In this document: positions 51,816-60,591 of the stretch, piece after piece | Position numbering within the stretch: the first letter of the stretch is position 1 | Layout of the letters: each line of letters starts with the position of its first letter | From: Pelolinea submarina | Lineage (GTDB): Bacteria; Chloroflexota; Anaerolineae; Anaerolineales; Anaerolineaceae | Length of the DNA stretch: 64,000 nt | Assembly (NCBI RefSeq): GCF_003966975.1 | Contig: NZ_AP018437.1 | Location: 992,001-1,056,000, forward strand | Direction: 5' to 3' | The notes under the pieces: model-generated | The model's input: only the letters and a program-made list of their open reading frames with translations | Databases searched by the model: none | Told to the model about the DNA's origin: nothing | Translations under genes and position numbers: made by a program

Positions 51816-52850
51816 ATGGACAAAGTCAAAGTGGGAGTGGCCGGCTACGGCACAATCGGCCAGCGTCTGGCGGACGGCGTCGCCCTGCAGGGCGATATGG
51901 AACTGGTGGGGGTGGCCGACCTGGCGCCCACGCTTTCCATCCGCGCGCTGAAAGAGCGCGGCATGCCTTACGACCTGTACCTGGTGGAAGGCGCCGAGCG
52001 CGCGCAATTCGATGCGCTGGACATCCCGGTAGCGGGCAGCTTCGATGGCTTGATTGGCAAAGTGGATATCATGCTGGATTCATCACCCGGCGGCGTGGGG
52101 CTGAAGAACAAAACCCTGTATGAGCAGAAGGGCGTCAAGGCCATCTTTCAGGGCGGTGAAAAGAACGAGGTGGCGGACGTGTTCTTCCACGGTTACGCCA
52201 ACTACGAAAAAGGTCTGGGCGCCAATTACCTCAAGTTGACCAGCTGCAACACCACCGGCCTGATCCGCACGGTGGACTGCCTGGACCGCGAATGCGGTGG
52301 GCTGCGCAAAGTGGCCATCACCATCATCCGGCGCGTGGCCGACCCGGGTGATTATCACCGCGGGCTGACCAATGCGCTTAAGATCGACAAGGCCCCCAGC
52401 CACCAGGCCGTGGACCTGATGACCATCATGCCGCACGTGGAAGCCACCGGCATTTTGGTGCATACACCCGTCACGCATGGCCACATCATCACGGTGCTGG
52501 CCAGCGGCAAGCACAAGATCAGCAAGGACATGGCTCTGGAAGCTTTCGCCAGGCAGCCGCGCACGCGCATCGTCAGCATCGACGAAGGCTTTTTGGGCAA
52601 CGCCTCGCTGTTCCGCTACGCGCGCGACCTGGGCAACCCGCGCGGCGACATGTATGAAGTGGCGCTATGGTCCGACAGCATTGTGGAGAGCGGCGACGAT
52701 ATCATGTATGCCATCTCCATTCCGCAGGAAGCGGTCACCATCCCTGAAACCATGGATGGCATCCGCGCGGCCATGCGCATGCAGGCTACGCGCGAAGAGG
52801 GCACGCAAGCCACCAATAAATATCTGGGTATCGGCAAGTGGCGCAAGTAA
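51816..52850 (+). CDS. Archaeal-type (type II) glyceraldehyde-3-phosphate dehydrogenase
   Basis: A 344-residue GAPDH of the archaeal class: VGVAGYGTIGQRLADGV nucleotide-binding start, DSSPGGVG, a catalytic Cys in SCNTTGLIRT, and TPVTHGHIITV in the C-terminal half. The bacterial type I active site (SCTTNCL) is absent. The enzyme oxidises glyceraldehyde-3-phosphate with NAD(P)+. The start at 51816 has AGGAGG 9 bases upstream. It is followed by an archaeal-type PGK, so both enzymes of the step 1,3-bisphosphoglycerate to 3-phosphoglycerate are of archaeal style. Confidence 0.93.
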   Translation: MDKVKVGVAGYGTIGQRLADGVALQGDMELVGVADLAPTLSIRALKERGMPYDLYLVEGAERAQFDALDIPVAGSFDGLIGKVDIMLDSSPGGVGLKNKTLYEQKGVKAIFQGGEKNEVADVFFHGYANYEKGLGANYLKLTSCNTTGLIRTVDCLDRECGGLRKVAITIIRRVADPGDYHRGLTNALKIDKAPSHQAVDLMTIMPHVEATGILVHTPVTHGHIITVLASGKHKISKDMALEAFARQPRTRIVSIDEGFLGNASLFRYARDLGNPRGDMYEVALWSDSIVESGDDIMYAISIPQEAVTIPETMDGIRAAMRMQATREEGTQATNKYLGIGKWRK

Positions 52851-52872
52851 TTGCGAACAGACAGGTGATTCA

Positions 52873-54120
52873 ATGAAGTTTGGCATCCAGACTCTGGACG
52901 ATTACGACCTGCGCGGCAAGACGGTGCTGTGCCGGGTGGATATCAACCAACCGGTGGACAAAACTACAGGCCAATTGAAGGACACCACGCGCATACGTGC
53001 CTGCGTGCCGACTGTGCGCGAACTGGCGCAAAGCGGCGCCAAGGTGGTGCTGTTGGCCCACCAGGGCAGCGACATCGAATACAAGAATTACTACACCACC
53101 GAGCCGCACGCGCAGGTGCTGCGCGAGCTGAGCGGTTTGAAGATTGGTTTCATTGACGATGTGTGCGGCCCGGCTGCGCGCGCGACCATCCGTGACTTAA
53201 AGGAAGGCGAAGTACTGCTGCTGGATAACATGCGTTTCCTGGCGGAAGAGCAAACCCTGTTTGAGATGAAGCTGCAATTGACGCAGGCCCAACAGGCCGA
53301 AACCCTGCTGGTGCGCAAGCTGGCCCCGCTGGCGGATTTGTACGTTTGCGACGCTTTTGCCGCTGCGCACCGCGACCAGCCCTCATTGTGCGGCTTCGAA
53401 CAGGTGCTGCCCTCGGCCATGGGGCGCTTGTTTGAACAGGAGTTCAGCGTCATCTCGGAACTGATGGAAAGCCCGACCAAACCCTGCACCTTCATCCTGG
53501 GTGGAGCCAAGATCTCGGATGCTTTCCTGATGATGGAGAGCGTGCTGGAAAAAGGCGTGGCCGACCATGTGTTAACCGGCGGACTGGTGGCTAACATCCT
53601 GCTGGCTTCGCAAAATGTGGCCATCGGGTTGGGCTCGATGGATTTTATCCTCGAATCCAATTACGGCGAGTACATTGAGAAAGCTGGCGTGATCTACAGC
53701 CGTTTCGCGGACAAAATTGTGCTGCCCGAAGACGTGGCCTTTGAGCAGGACGACCAACGAGAAGAAGCTTTCGTGAATGCCATCCCGGCCGAGGCGGCCG
53801 TGGTGGACATCGGTTCACGCGCTTTCCAGACTTATACAGACTTGATCCACGCTTCGCAAACCGTGTTCGTCAACGGACCCATGGGTGTGTTCGAGCAGGC
53901 CGCCAGCGAAGCGGGCACGCGCGCGGTGTGGACCGCTCTGGGTGAAACAAAGGCATATACCGTGCTGGGCGGCGGCGACAGCATCACCGCGGCCAAGAAA
54001 TATGACGTGATGGATAAGATGGGTTACGTTTGCACCGGCGGCGGAGCGCTGATCCGTTTCCTGTCCGGTGAAGAACTGCCGGTGGTGCGCGCGCTGCGCC
54101 ACGCGGCGCAGACCTTTTGA
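52873..54120 (+). CDS. pgk: Phosphoglycerate kinase, archaeal-like
   Basis: A 415-residue kinase: VLCRVDINQPVDKTTGQLKD and TRIRACVPTVREL (N-domain substrate site), VVLLAHQGSD, LLLDNMRFLAEE, the FILGGAKISDAF block, FVNGPMGVFE and the C-domain nucleotide loop LGGGDSITAA. The wording around DINQP and AHQG matches archaeal PGKs rather than the bacterial DLNVP and SHLGRP. The start at 52873 follows the GAPDH stop by 22 bases; the much longer open frame from 52477 only overlaps GAPDH. It makes ATP in glycolysis. Confidence 0.93.
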   Translation: MKFGIQTLDDYDLRGKTVLCRVDINQPVDKTTGQLKDTTRIRACVPTVRELAQSGAKVVLLAHQGSDIEYKNYYTTEPHAQVLRELSGLKIGFIDDVCGPAARATIRDLKEGEVLLLDNMRFLAEEQTLFEMKLQLTQAQQAETLLVRKLAPLADLYVCDAFAAAHRDQPSLCGFEQVLPSAMGRLFEQEFSVISELMESPTKPCTFILGGAKISDAFLMMESVLEKGVADHVLTGGLVANILLASQNVAIGLGSMDFILESNYGEYIEKAGVIYSRFADKIVLPEDVAFEQDDQREEAFVNAIPAEAAVVDIGSRAFQTYTDLIHASQTVFVNGPMGVFEQAASEAGTRAVWTALGETKAYTVLGGGDSITAAKKYDVMDKMGYVCTGGGALIRFLSGEELPVVRALRHAAQTF

Positions 54121-54136
54121 TGGAGTACGCTTAACT

Positions 54137-55393
54137 GTGGAATTAAGCTTTGGCTACGGGCACGGCACCCAAATGGTGCGGGTGCCGGACGCGAACCTGT
54201 TGGATGTGCTGCGGCCCAACCCTGTGCCCTCGACTTTGAGCGAGGCGCAGGAGGTCCGGCACGCCCTGGATAACCCCATCGACAGCCTGCCCCTACGCGA
54301 GATCGTGCGGCAGGGTGAAAAAATCGTGGTTGTCAGCAGCGACATCACGCGTCCGGTGCCGACCGCGCGCCTGATGCCTATTATTTTGGATGAACTGTAT
54401 GCGGCCGGCGCCAAACCCGAAGACATCACCCTGGTGTTCGCGCTGGGCAGCCACCGCGCGCATACTTCAGCAGAATGCGAGAAGCTGGCCGGCGGGCGCG
54501 CCTGGGCAGAGATTGAATGCGTGGACAGCGATCCTGAAGATTGTCTGCGTTTGGGCACAACCGCGCGCGGCACACCGGTGGATATTACCCGGCGCGTGGC
54601 CGAAGCCGAGCGGCGTATTTGCCTGGGCAACATCGAGTACCATTACTTCGCGGGCTACAGCGGCGGTGTCAAGGCGCTCATGCCGGGCGTATCCTCGCGC
54701 GCGGCCATCCAGGCCAATCACGCCTGGATGTTGGACGAAGACGCGCGCGCCGGACGGCTGGACGGCAACCCGCTGCGTGAGGACATCGAAGAGGCTATCG
54801 CGCGCTTCTGCCCAATTGACTTTATCCTCAACGTGGTACTGGACGAGAAGAAACAGGTGGTGCACGCTTCGGCCGGTCATCCGGTCGCGGCGCACCGCGC
54901 CGGCTGCCGCTTTCTGGATAGTATTTATATGAAAGAAATCGAGCGGCAGGCGGATATCGTGCTGTGCTCGCAGGGCGGGGCGCCCAAAGATCTCAACTTG
55001 TACCAGACCCAGAAGGCGCTGGACAACGCCAAGCACGCTGTCAAACCCGGTGGCGTGATCGTGCTGATGGGCGAGTGCCCGGAGGGCATGGGCGGAGGGG
55101 TCTTCGAAGAATGGATGACGCATGGACCGACACCCCAGGCCATGATTGACCGCATCCGGCGCGAATTCGTGCTGGGTGGGCACAAGGCCGCCGCCATCGC
55201 CATGGTGTTGCAGCAAGCCGATATCTTCCTGGTGTCGGAGATGGCGCCGGAGTTCGTGCGGGGCATTTTCCTGCAGCCCTTCTCCAGCGCGCAGGAGGCT
55301 TTCGATGCCGCGCTGGAGAAAATGGGGCGGGGAGCCAGCGTGCTGGCTATGCCTTATGGCGGGTCAACCCTGCCGGTATTAAAGAATAACTAA
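54137..55393 (+). CDS. larA: LarA-family nickel-pincer racemase
   Basis: A 418-residue protein of the lactate racemase (LarA) family: VVSSDITRPVPTARLMP, LGSHRAHTSAE, HYFAGYSGGVKALMPGV (with the Lys that anchors the nickel-pincer cofactor) and SRAAIQANHAWM. LarA interconverts L- and D-lactate or related 2-hydroxyacids. The cofactor-making larB, larC and larE genes are not in the window. The GTG at 54137 fits the family start (VELSFGYG), 16 bases after PGK. The pairing with malic enzyme suggests 2-hydroxyacid fermentation, but other substrates are common in the family. Confidence 0.87.
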   Translation: MELSFGYGHGTQMVRVPDANLLDVLRPNPVPSTLSEAQEVRHALDNPIDSLPLREIVRQGEKIVVVSSDITRPVPTARLMPIILDELYAAGAKPEDITLVFALGSHRAHTSAECEKLAGGRAWAEIECVDSDPEDCLRLGTTARGTPVDITRRVAEAERRICLGNIEYHYFAGYSGGVKALMPGVSSRAAIQANHAWMLDEDARAGRLDGNPLREDIEEAIARFCPIDFILNVVLDEKKQVVHASAGHPVAAHRAGCRFLDSIYMKEIERQADIVLCSQGGAPKDLNLYQTQKALDNAKHAVKPGGVIVLMGECPEGMGGGVFEEWMTHGPTPQAMIDRIRREFVLGGHKAAAIAMVLQQADIFLVSEMAPEFVRGIFLQPFSSAQEAFDAALEKMGRGASVLAMPYGGSTLPVLKNN

Positions 55394-55420
55394 AAAACGA
55401 GTAACCCGAAAGGAAAGCAA

Positions 55421-56596
55421 ATGGATTACGCCAAGGAATCATTGAGACTGCATTATGAATGGAAGGGCAAGCTGGAAGTGGTTTCCACCGTACCGGTAGC
55501 CACGCGCGACGACCTAAGCCTGGCTTACACACCCGGGGTGGCGCAGCCCTGCCTGGAGATCCAAAAGGACCTGACCAAAAGCTACGAGCTGACCCGCCGC
55601 TGGAACATGGCTCTGGTGGTAACAGACGGCACGGCTGTGCTGGGACTGGGCGATATCGGGCCGGAAGCCGGCATGCCGGTTATGGAAGGCAAGTGCGTGC
55701 TGTTCAAGGCCCTGGGCGGTGTGGACGCGTTCCCGCTGTGCATTAAAAGCAAGGATGTGGACGACATTGTCAATACCATCTATTTGATTTCAGGCAGCTT
55801 CGGCGGCGTCAACCTGGAAGATATTGCCTCACCGCGCTGCTTTGAAATTGAACGCAAACTCAAGGAAAAATGCGACATTCCCATCTTCCACGACGACCAG
55901 CACGGCACGGCTGTGGTGACGCTGGCCGGGTTGACCAACGCGCTCAAGCTGGTAGGCAAGCGCAAACAGGACGTGCGCGTGGTGGTGAACGGCGCGGGCG
56001 CGGCCGGCATTTCTGTTACCAAGCTGCTGTTGAGCGACGGTATCAAAGACATCACCCTGTGCGACCGCACCGGCGCGATTTACGCCGGACGCGAAAAGGG
56101 CATGAACGCCATCAAGGATGAAATGGCTGCCATCACCAATCCGGGCAGGATCAGCGGCAGTTTGGCCGACGCGGTGCGCGGGGCGGACGTGTTCATCGGC
56201 GTGTCCGCGCCCGGCGTGCTGACCACCGAAATGGTAAAAACCATGGCGGCGGACGCGGTCATCTTTGCCTGCGCCAACCCGACTCCGGAAATCTTTCCCG
56301 CGGATGCCAAAGCCGGCGGCGCGGCTGTGATCGCCACCGGGCGCAGCGATTTCCCCAACCAGGTGAATAATGCCCTGGCCTTCCCGGGCATCTTCCGCGG
56401 GACCTTCGACGTGCGCGCTTCCGACATCAACGATGCCATGAAGATCGCCGCGGCGTACGCTCTGGCGGGCGTGGTGGAGCCGGATAAATTGAGCGCGGAT
56501 TGCATCATTCCTTCGGCGCTTGACCCGCGCGTGGTGCAGGCAGTTGCTAAAGCCGTGGCGCAGGCCGCGCGCGATAGCGGCGTGGCGCGAATTTAA
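55421..56596 (+). CDS. NAD(P)-dependent malic enzyme
   Basis: A 391-residue short-form bacterial malic enzyme: [33 protein letters not shown] cut as [25 protein letters not shown] (metal site), [18 protein letters not shown] (nucleotide loop), ANPTPEIFP and [12 protein letters not shown]. It converts malate to pyruvate plus CO2 and NAD(P)H. It follows larA by 27 bases with GAAAGGAAAGC as ribosome site and closes the central-carbon operon; a strong terminator follows. Confidence 0.94.
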   Translation: MDYAKESLRLHYEWKGKLEVVSTVPVATRDDLSLAYTPGVAQPCLEIQKDLTKSYELTRRWNMALVVTDGTAVLGLGDIGPEAGMPVMEGKCVLFKALGGVDAFPLCIKSKDVDDIVNTIYLISGSFGGVNLEDIASPRCFEIERKLKEKCDIPIFHDDQHGTAVVTLAGLTNALKLVGKRKQDVRVVVNGAGAAGISVTKLLLSDGIKDITLCDRTGAIYAGREKGMNAIKDEMAAITNPGRISGSLADAVRGADVFIGVSAPGVLTTEMVKTMAADAVIFACANPTPEIFPADAKAGGAAVIATGRSDFPNQVNNALAFPGIFRGTFDVRASDINDAMKIAAAYALAGVVEPDKLSADCIIPSALDPRVVQAVAKAVAQAARDSGVARI

Positions 56597-56618
56597 TAAT
56601 TGATTTTATATAAAAGAG

Positions 56619-56657
56619 AAAAGGGATGCATAAATACTTCGCGCATCCCTTTTTTTT
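56619..56657 (+). terminator. Rho-independent terminator after malic enzyme
   Basis: A perfect 11-bp stem (56619-56629 with 56643-56653), 13-base loop and a run of eight T at 56650-56657. Confidence 0.92.
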
Positions 56658-56757
56658 ACTAACAAAAGTGATAATGTGAAGACAGGTTCAGGATAAGTAT
56701 CCGGCAAACTCGATATACAATTAATCAAACATTTGATACTTTAATCAGGAGAGCGCC

Positions 56758-57432
56758 ATAGACATTCTTAATGATCCCGCCCGAAAAAAGAGTTACATTA
56801 TTCAGTATTCCATGGAAAAAGATCTGCCGCGTGAATTACTGGATGCCTTGGAATTGCGCCAATATCACAAAGGGGAATATTTTTTCTTTCAGAGAGAAAA
56901 CCTGAAGCAGCTGTATTTCCTGGTGGAGGGCAAACTTCAGGTGGATTATCTGCAGCCCAATGGACGCCAGGCAGTCTATTCGTTTGAGACGCCTTTTTCC
57001 ATCATCGGTGACATGGAATTTATAGGGGATCGGGTGGTTACCGGTAATGTGCGCGCGTTGGAGGACAGCGTTGTTTTGGCGGCTGACCTAAAGCTCGTTA
57101 ATAAATACGGCTTGAATTCCGTACCCTTCCTGCAGTTCATCATCCGCTACCTGACTAAAAAACTGTATTTCGCCAGTATGCTGCTGGCCCAATACGCGCT
57201 TTCGGCTGAAAGCCGTCTGGCGCATTACTTGCTGGAACGCAGTAATTCAGAAGGCCAAACCATCCGGCTGGAAAGGCGCGATTCTTTGGCAGCCATGTTG
57301 GGCGTGTCCGTGCGCCACCTGAACCGCTCGTTGAAGAATTTGGCCGAACAAAACGCCATCCGGCTGCACAACCGCACGTTGGTGATTGTCGATCCCCAAA
57401 TTTTGCTGGATGTGGTGGTGAAAAGGACATAG
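56758..57432 (+). CDS. Crp/Fnr-superfamily regulator (YeiL-like), apparent AUA start
   Basis: A regulator with a cyclic-nucleotide-binding-like beta barrel (YFFFQRENLKQLYFLVEGKLQVDY) and a C-terminal winged helix (DSLAAMLGVSVRHLNRSLKNL). The first ATG in frame is 56812 without a ribosome site, yet 18 codons before it still read as the family N-terminus (DILNDPARKKSYIIQYS). They begin with ATA at 56758 and have AGGAG 6 bases upstream. So either AUA is the start codon or an ATG was mutated. From ATA the protein is 224 residues, from ATG 206. No Fe-S cysteine cluster is seen. Target genes are unknown; the nucleoside hydrolase is next. Confidence 0.85.
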   Translation: MDILNDPARKKSYIIQYSMEKDLPRELLDALELRQYHKGEYFFFQRENLKQLYFLVEGKLQVDYLQPNGRQAVYSFETPFSIIGDMEFIGDRVVTGNVRALEDSVVLAADLKLVNKYGLNSVPFLQFIIRYLTKKLYFASMLLAQYALSAESRLAHYLLERSNSEGQTIRLERRDSLAAMLGVSVRHLNRSLKNLAEQNAIRLHNRTLVIVDPQILLDVVVKRT

Positions 57433-57495
57433 GTCCTTTCGCTACGGCGCATCCCGGTATATGCTTATAAAAAAATATAGTTATAGGAATAGACA

Positions 57496-58428
57496 ATGAG
57501 ACATTTCTTGATCGATACCGACACCGCCTCCGATGATGCGGTTGCCATGCTGATGGCTTTGCGCGAACCATCCGTCAGGGTTGAGGCTGTCACTGTGGTG
57601 GCGGGAAACTGCCCGCTGAACGTATGCGTGCGCAATGCGTTGATAACGATTGAAAAAGCCAATACCTACACGCCGCCGGTATATGCCGGGCGCCACGGGC
57701 CGATGCTGCGCCCGCTGGTCACGGCAGAGTTCGTGCACGGCCAGGACGGCATGGGAGATATGGATTTGCCCGAGCCGGCCCTGAAGGCGGCGAATGGGCA
57801 CGCGGTCAACGCCATTATTGAGACCGCGCGGCGCTTCCCCGGCGAACTGGAAGTGGTCACGCTCGGCCCGCTTACCAACCTGGCGCTGGCCCTGCTGATG
57901 GAGCCGCAATTGGAAGATTGGATCAAGCGTGTGTACGTCATGGGCGGCGGGGGATTGGGACCCGGCAATATGAGCCCGGTGGCGGAATTCAATTTCATGG
58001 TAGACGCCGAAGCCGTGCATGTGCTGTTGTCCTCCAAAGTGCCCAAGAGCATTGTGGGTTGGGATGTGTGCCAGGCGGATGATGCCTACATTCACCCGCA
58101 GGATATCGAACGGTTGAAAGCATCCAGCGAACTGGGACGCTTCGTTGTGCGCTGCAACGAGACGCTGATCCAGTTCAATCATCAGCTGGGGCTTGAAGGT
58201 TTTGACCTGCCCGACCCTACTACAGTGGCGGCTGCCCTGTACCCCGAAATGATCACGCGCCAATTTGAATCATATACTTACGTGGATCACCAGAGCGACA
58301 AGGGCTACGGTCAGTTCGTGGTGGATTTCCAACGCCTGACCACCGAAAAAGAAAACGCTACTATTGTGGCGTCGCTGGATGGGCAGATGTTCAAGGATAA
58401 GCTAATCGAATTGCTGGCCGACCAGTAA
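57496..58428 (+). CDS. Inosine/uridine-preferring nucleoside hydrolase
   Basis: A 310-residue nucleoside hydrolase with the calcium-binding signature DTDTASDDAVAM, the conserved VTVVAGNCPL, LGPLTNLALAL, YVMGGG and EFNFMVDAEA blocks. It cleaves the N-glycosidic bond of ribonucleosides to base and ribose. AGGAATAGAC is the ribosome site. It follows the Crp-family regulator by 63 bases in the same direction. It could feed on nucleosides imported by the BMP-type ABC system of 32.8-37.7 kb. Confidence 0.93.
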   Translation: MRHFLIDTDTASDDAVAMLMALREPSVRVEAVTVVAGNCPLNVCVRNALITIEKANTYTPPVYAGRHGPMLRPLVTAEFVHGQDGMGDMDLPEPALKAANGHAVNAIIETARRFPGELEVVTLGPLTNLALALLMEPQLEDWIKRVYVMGGGGLGPGNMSPVAEFNFMVDAEAVHVLLSSKVPKSIVGWDVCQADDAYIHPQDIERLKASSELGRFVVRCNETLIQFNHQLGLEGFDLPDPTTVAAALYPEMITRQFESYTYVDHQSDKGYGQFVVDFQRLTTEKENATIVASLDGQMFKDKLIELLADQ

Positions 58429-58520
58429 ACAATTTTCTATTAAACAAAAAAAAGTAGGCTGAGCACCTGCCCAGAGCGGAGCGTGGGTGTCGAAGCCATC
58501 GGTTTTCGTGTGTGATTGAT

Positions 58521-58568
58521 AGGCGAAACTGCTCACTGAGCGTGTCGAAGTGGCAGTTTCGCCTTTTT
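58521..58568 (+). terminator. Terminator after nucleoside hydrolase containing a REP-like core
   Basis: A perfect 12-bp stem (58521-58532 with 58553-58564) is followed by TTTTT. Its loop holds CACTGAGCGTGTCGAAGTG, a partly palindromic motif of the kind seen as scattered short repeats in some genomes. Confidence 0.8.
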
Positions 58569-58575
58569 GTATGTA

Positions 58576-59598
58576 CTAATACGTCGGGTTGCGTACCTCT
58601 TGAATGGTCGAGCGGATGATGTCTACCAGGCTGCCCACAATGCTCAGGCCAATCAGAATGGACAGGACCGTATTGGCAACCCCGTCTGCCTGCGGACCGG
58701 GGTTCAAGCCGGGGATTTGGCGGAAGAATTCCAGCGTGACCAGCGGCATGGCGTTCAGCAGGAACACGCTCAGCACCATGTTGGCGCCTTTATCGATGAT
58801 GGCCCACCAGTTGGTCAGGGCAGTGTAGCGTCCCTGGGCCAGCAGGGTAGCGGCGCGGCCGATCTCCAAGCCGTTCAACACCAGAATGACCGGAATGAAT
58901 TGCAGGAAATTATCGGTGAAAATGCGTCCCATCCCGCCAAACTCGTTGGGATTGATGAAGTAAGGCAGCGCGCCGTTGGTGAAGCGCAGGTAGGTGAAAA
59001 AAGCCATACCCAAAATGGTAACGATGATCTCGACGATGGCTCCGGCCGGGTGGAAGACATGCTCTTTTTCCGGCAGGTCCGGCAGATCGCTGAGTTTGAA
59101 TTCATCCATTTCTTTGATCTCATCCAGCTCATGGTTTTCAATACCGCGTTCGATACAACCGAAGACGATGGTGACCGAGCCAGCCGCGGCCAGCACGCCG
59201 CTGAAGACAGAACCTAGAAATTCCAGAAAGCCCAACGCCGGGGCCATTTCCTGCTGGATGCCGATGGAGATGAAGTACGACAGCGCCAGGCTGCCGGCTA
59301 CCACGGCGACCAGAATGCGCAGCACCAGCCAGTAAACCGGGAACAGGCGCGGGCCGATCAAGTAGCGCTGCGGTCCGTACAGCCGGGCGACCTTGCGCGG
59401 CGCGCCCATTTCTTTCAGAACAGCTTCCAATTCCTCGGTGCCGATTTCCTCCGTGCTGCTGTAGCGTTCCTCCAATAGGTCGCCGATATAGGATTCAATC
59501 TCGGCAGCAATATCGTCACTGTCCTTACCGCCTAATTCACGTTTGACGCCCAATAAGTAGCGCATAAGCAGCTCCTGGGCAGAATTATTCATTTTCAT
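58576..59598 (-). CDS. HAAS-domain membrane protein
   Basis: A 340-residue protein with an N-terminal helical HAAS domain (~5-75; LGGKDSDDIAAEIESYIGDLLEE and EELEAVLKEMGAPRKVARLY cut by loops) and six or so membrane segments (~90-330). HAAS proteins are usually encoded with PadR-type repressors. Here the start overlaps the PadR stop by 14 bases and AGGAGG lies 7 bases upstream. Function: probably an envelope-stress or transporter-associated membrane protein; no substrate can be named. Confidence 0.85.
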   Translation of the reverse strand: MKMNNSAQELLMRYLLGVKRELGGKDSDDIAAEIESYIGDLLEERYSSTEEIGTEELEAVLKEMGAPRKVARLYGPQRYLIGPRLFPVYWLVLRILVAVVAGSLALSYFISIGIQQEMAPALGFLEFLGSVFSGVLAAAGSVTIVFGCIERGIENHELDEIKEMDEFKLSDLPDLPEKEHVFHPAGAIVEIIVTILGMAFFTYLRFTNGALPYFINPNEFGGMGRIFTDNFLQFIPVILVLNGLEIGRAATLLAQGRYTALTNWWAIIDKGANMVLSVFLLNAMPLVTLEFFRQIPGLNPGPQADGVANTVLSILIGLSIVGSLVDIIRSTIQEVRNPTY

Positions 59599-59929
59599 TT
59601 AACAACCTCCTCATTACTTCTTCCTGCTGGCGCCATTCCGCGCTCAACAGTGCCAGCATCTCACGGCCGGCATCGTTCAAAATATAATAACGCCGCGGAC
59701 GCGGATCTTCCACGCGCCACTGGCTGTCCAACAGGCCCTGACCTTCCAGCCGCCTGAGCAGGGGATAGAGCGTGTCCTGCCCGATCTCGAAGCCCTTATC
59801 GTTCAGACTGCTGATCAGCGAGTAGCCGTACTGCTCCCGGTCCAGTTGGCTCAAGACCGCCAGGACGACGGTCCCGCGCCTGAGTTCCTGGCGCAGCTTT
59901 TCAAAATCTTCGTTTTGTTTAGCGTTCAT
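59585..59929 (-). CDS. PadR-family transcription regulator
   Basis: A 114-residue winged-helix repressor with the PadR signature: RRGTVVLAVLSQLDREQYGYSLI (first helix, cut), DTLYPLLRRLEGQGLL (recognition helix) and RPRRYYILNDAGREML (wing and C-terminal helix). The ATG at 59929 is preferred to the GTG at 59953, because a TATAAT box ends 7 bases before it, so the mRNA probably begins at the ATG itself. It is coupled to the HAAS gene and probably represses the pair. Confidence 0.92.
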   Translation of the reverse strand: MNAKQNEDFEKLRQELRRGTVVLAVLSQLDREQYGYSLISSLNDKGFEIGQDTLYPLLRRLEGQGLLDSQWRVEDPRPRRYYILNDAGREMLALLSAEWRQQEEVMRRLLNENE

Positions 59930-59936
59930 AGTGGGT

Positions 59937-59966
59937 ATTATACTGTATATCACACAGTAATGTCAA
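59937..59966 (-). promoter_or_regulatory. Strong promoter of padR-HAAS with an embedded operator-like palindrome
   Basis: On the minus strand a perfect TTGACA (59961-59966) and a perfect TATAAT (59937-59942) are 18 bases apart. Between and over them lies an inverted repeat TACTGT-7-ACAGTA (59941-59959), a good candidate for autorepression by PadR. Confidence 0.75.
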
Positions 59967-60031
59967 TAGGCAGTAATGGGGATTTTACAGTGTTAATATG
60001 ACAAATGATACCAAAAAATGAAAATATGTGC

Positions 60032-60059
60032 TAGACATTTGTAAAAATCTTTCTATAAT
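60032..60059 (+). promoter_or_regulatory. Candidate promoter of the mannose-family PTS operon
   Basis: TAGACA (60032-60037) and TATAAT (60054-60059), 16-base spacing, 36 bases upstream of the first PTS gene. Confidence 0.55.
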
Positions 60060-60094
60060 AGCTGTATATTCTAGTAAAGCGAGGGTTTCTCAGG

Positions 60095-60562
60095 ATGGGA
60101 AAAATCTCCTTAATTCGTATCGACGACCGCCTGATTCATGGGCAGGTTACCACAGCCTGGCTGCGCGTGTATAACGCCAATACCATTATCATCGCGAATG
60201 AACGCGTGGCCACCAGCCCGGTCTATAAAAGCATTTTCTCTGTTGCTACAGTTCCCGGAAAAGAAATATTACTGATGCCGCCTGCCGAGGCGGCAGATTT
60301 TATTATGAAATCCGGTCCGGAGGATTCATTCTTCATTATCACGCCGACACCGTTGGACGTGGTTGTGTTGATGGACCAGGGTTTGGATGTCAAGAAAATA
60401 AACGTGGGCGGACTTCAAGGAAGGCCCAACACGAAGAAATTAGCAAAAGTGGTGTATGCCACATCGGAAGAAGAACAAGCATTTAAAGAGTTGAAATCCC
60501 GCGGGGTAGAAATGGAGGTGCAGATGGTTCCAACCGATCGAGTGACATCCCTGACTATTTAA
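60095..60562 (+). CDS. PTS mannose/fructose/sorbose family component IIB
   Basis: A 155-residue cytoplasmic phosphotransfer protein. IRIDDRLIHGQVTTAWL carries the phosphorylated His15, and IIANERVA plus INVGGLQGRP are the usual family blocks. It receives phosphate from IIA and passes it to the sugar bound by IIC/IID. It begins an operon with IIC, IID, a zinc dehydrogenase, IIA and an aldolase. GAGGG lies 9 bases before the ATG. Confidence 0.94.
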   Translation: MGKISLIRIDDRLIHGQVTTAWLRVYNANTIIIANERVATSPVYKSIFSVATVPGKEILLMPPAEAADFIMKSGPEDSFFIITPTPLDVVVLMDQGLDVKKINVGGLQGRPNTKKLAKVVYATSEEEQAFKELKSRGVEMEVQMVPTDRVTSLTI

Positions 60563-60591
60563 TCATATAGAAATTAGGAGACGATAAAAAT

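Noticed and set aside
52477-52872. N-terminal extension of the PGK frame by 132 codons
   Set aside because: It overlaps the GAPDH gene entirely, has Arg/Ala/Ser-rich sequence without a fold, and PGK has its own start and ribosome site at 52873.
56733-56748. FNR-box-like TTGAT...AATCA upstream of the Crp/Fnr-family gene
   Set aside because: The half-sites do not match the TTGAT-N4-ATCAA spacing, and the regulator lacks the cysteines of true FNR.
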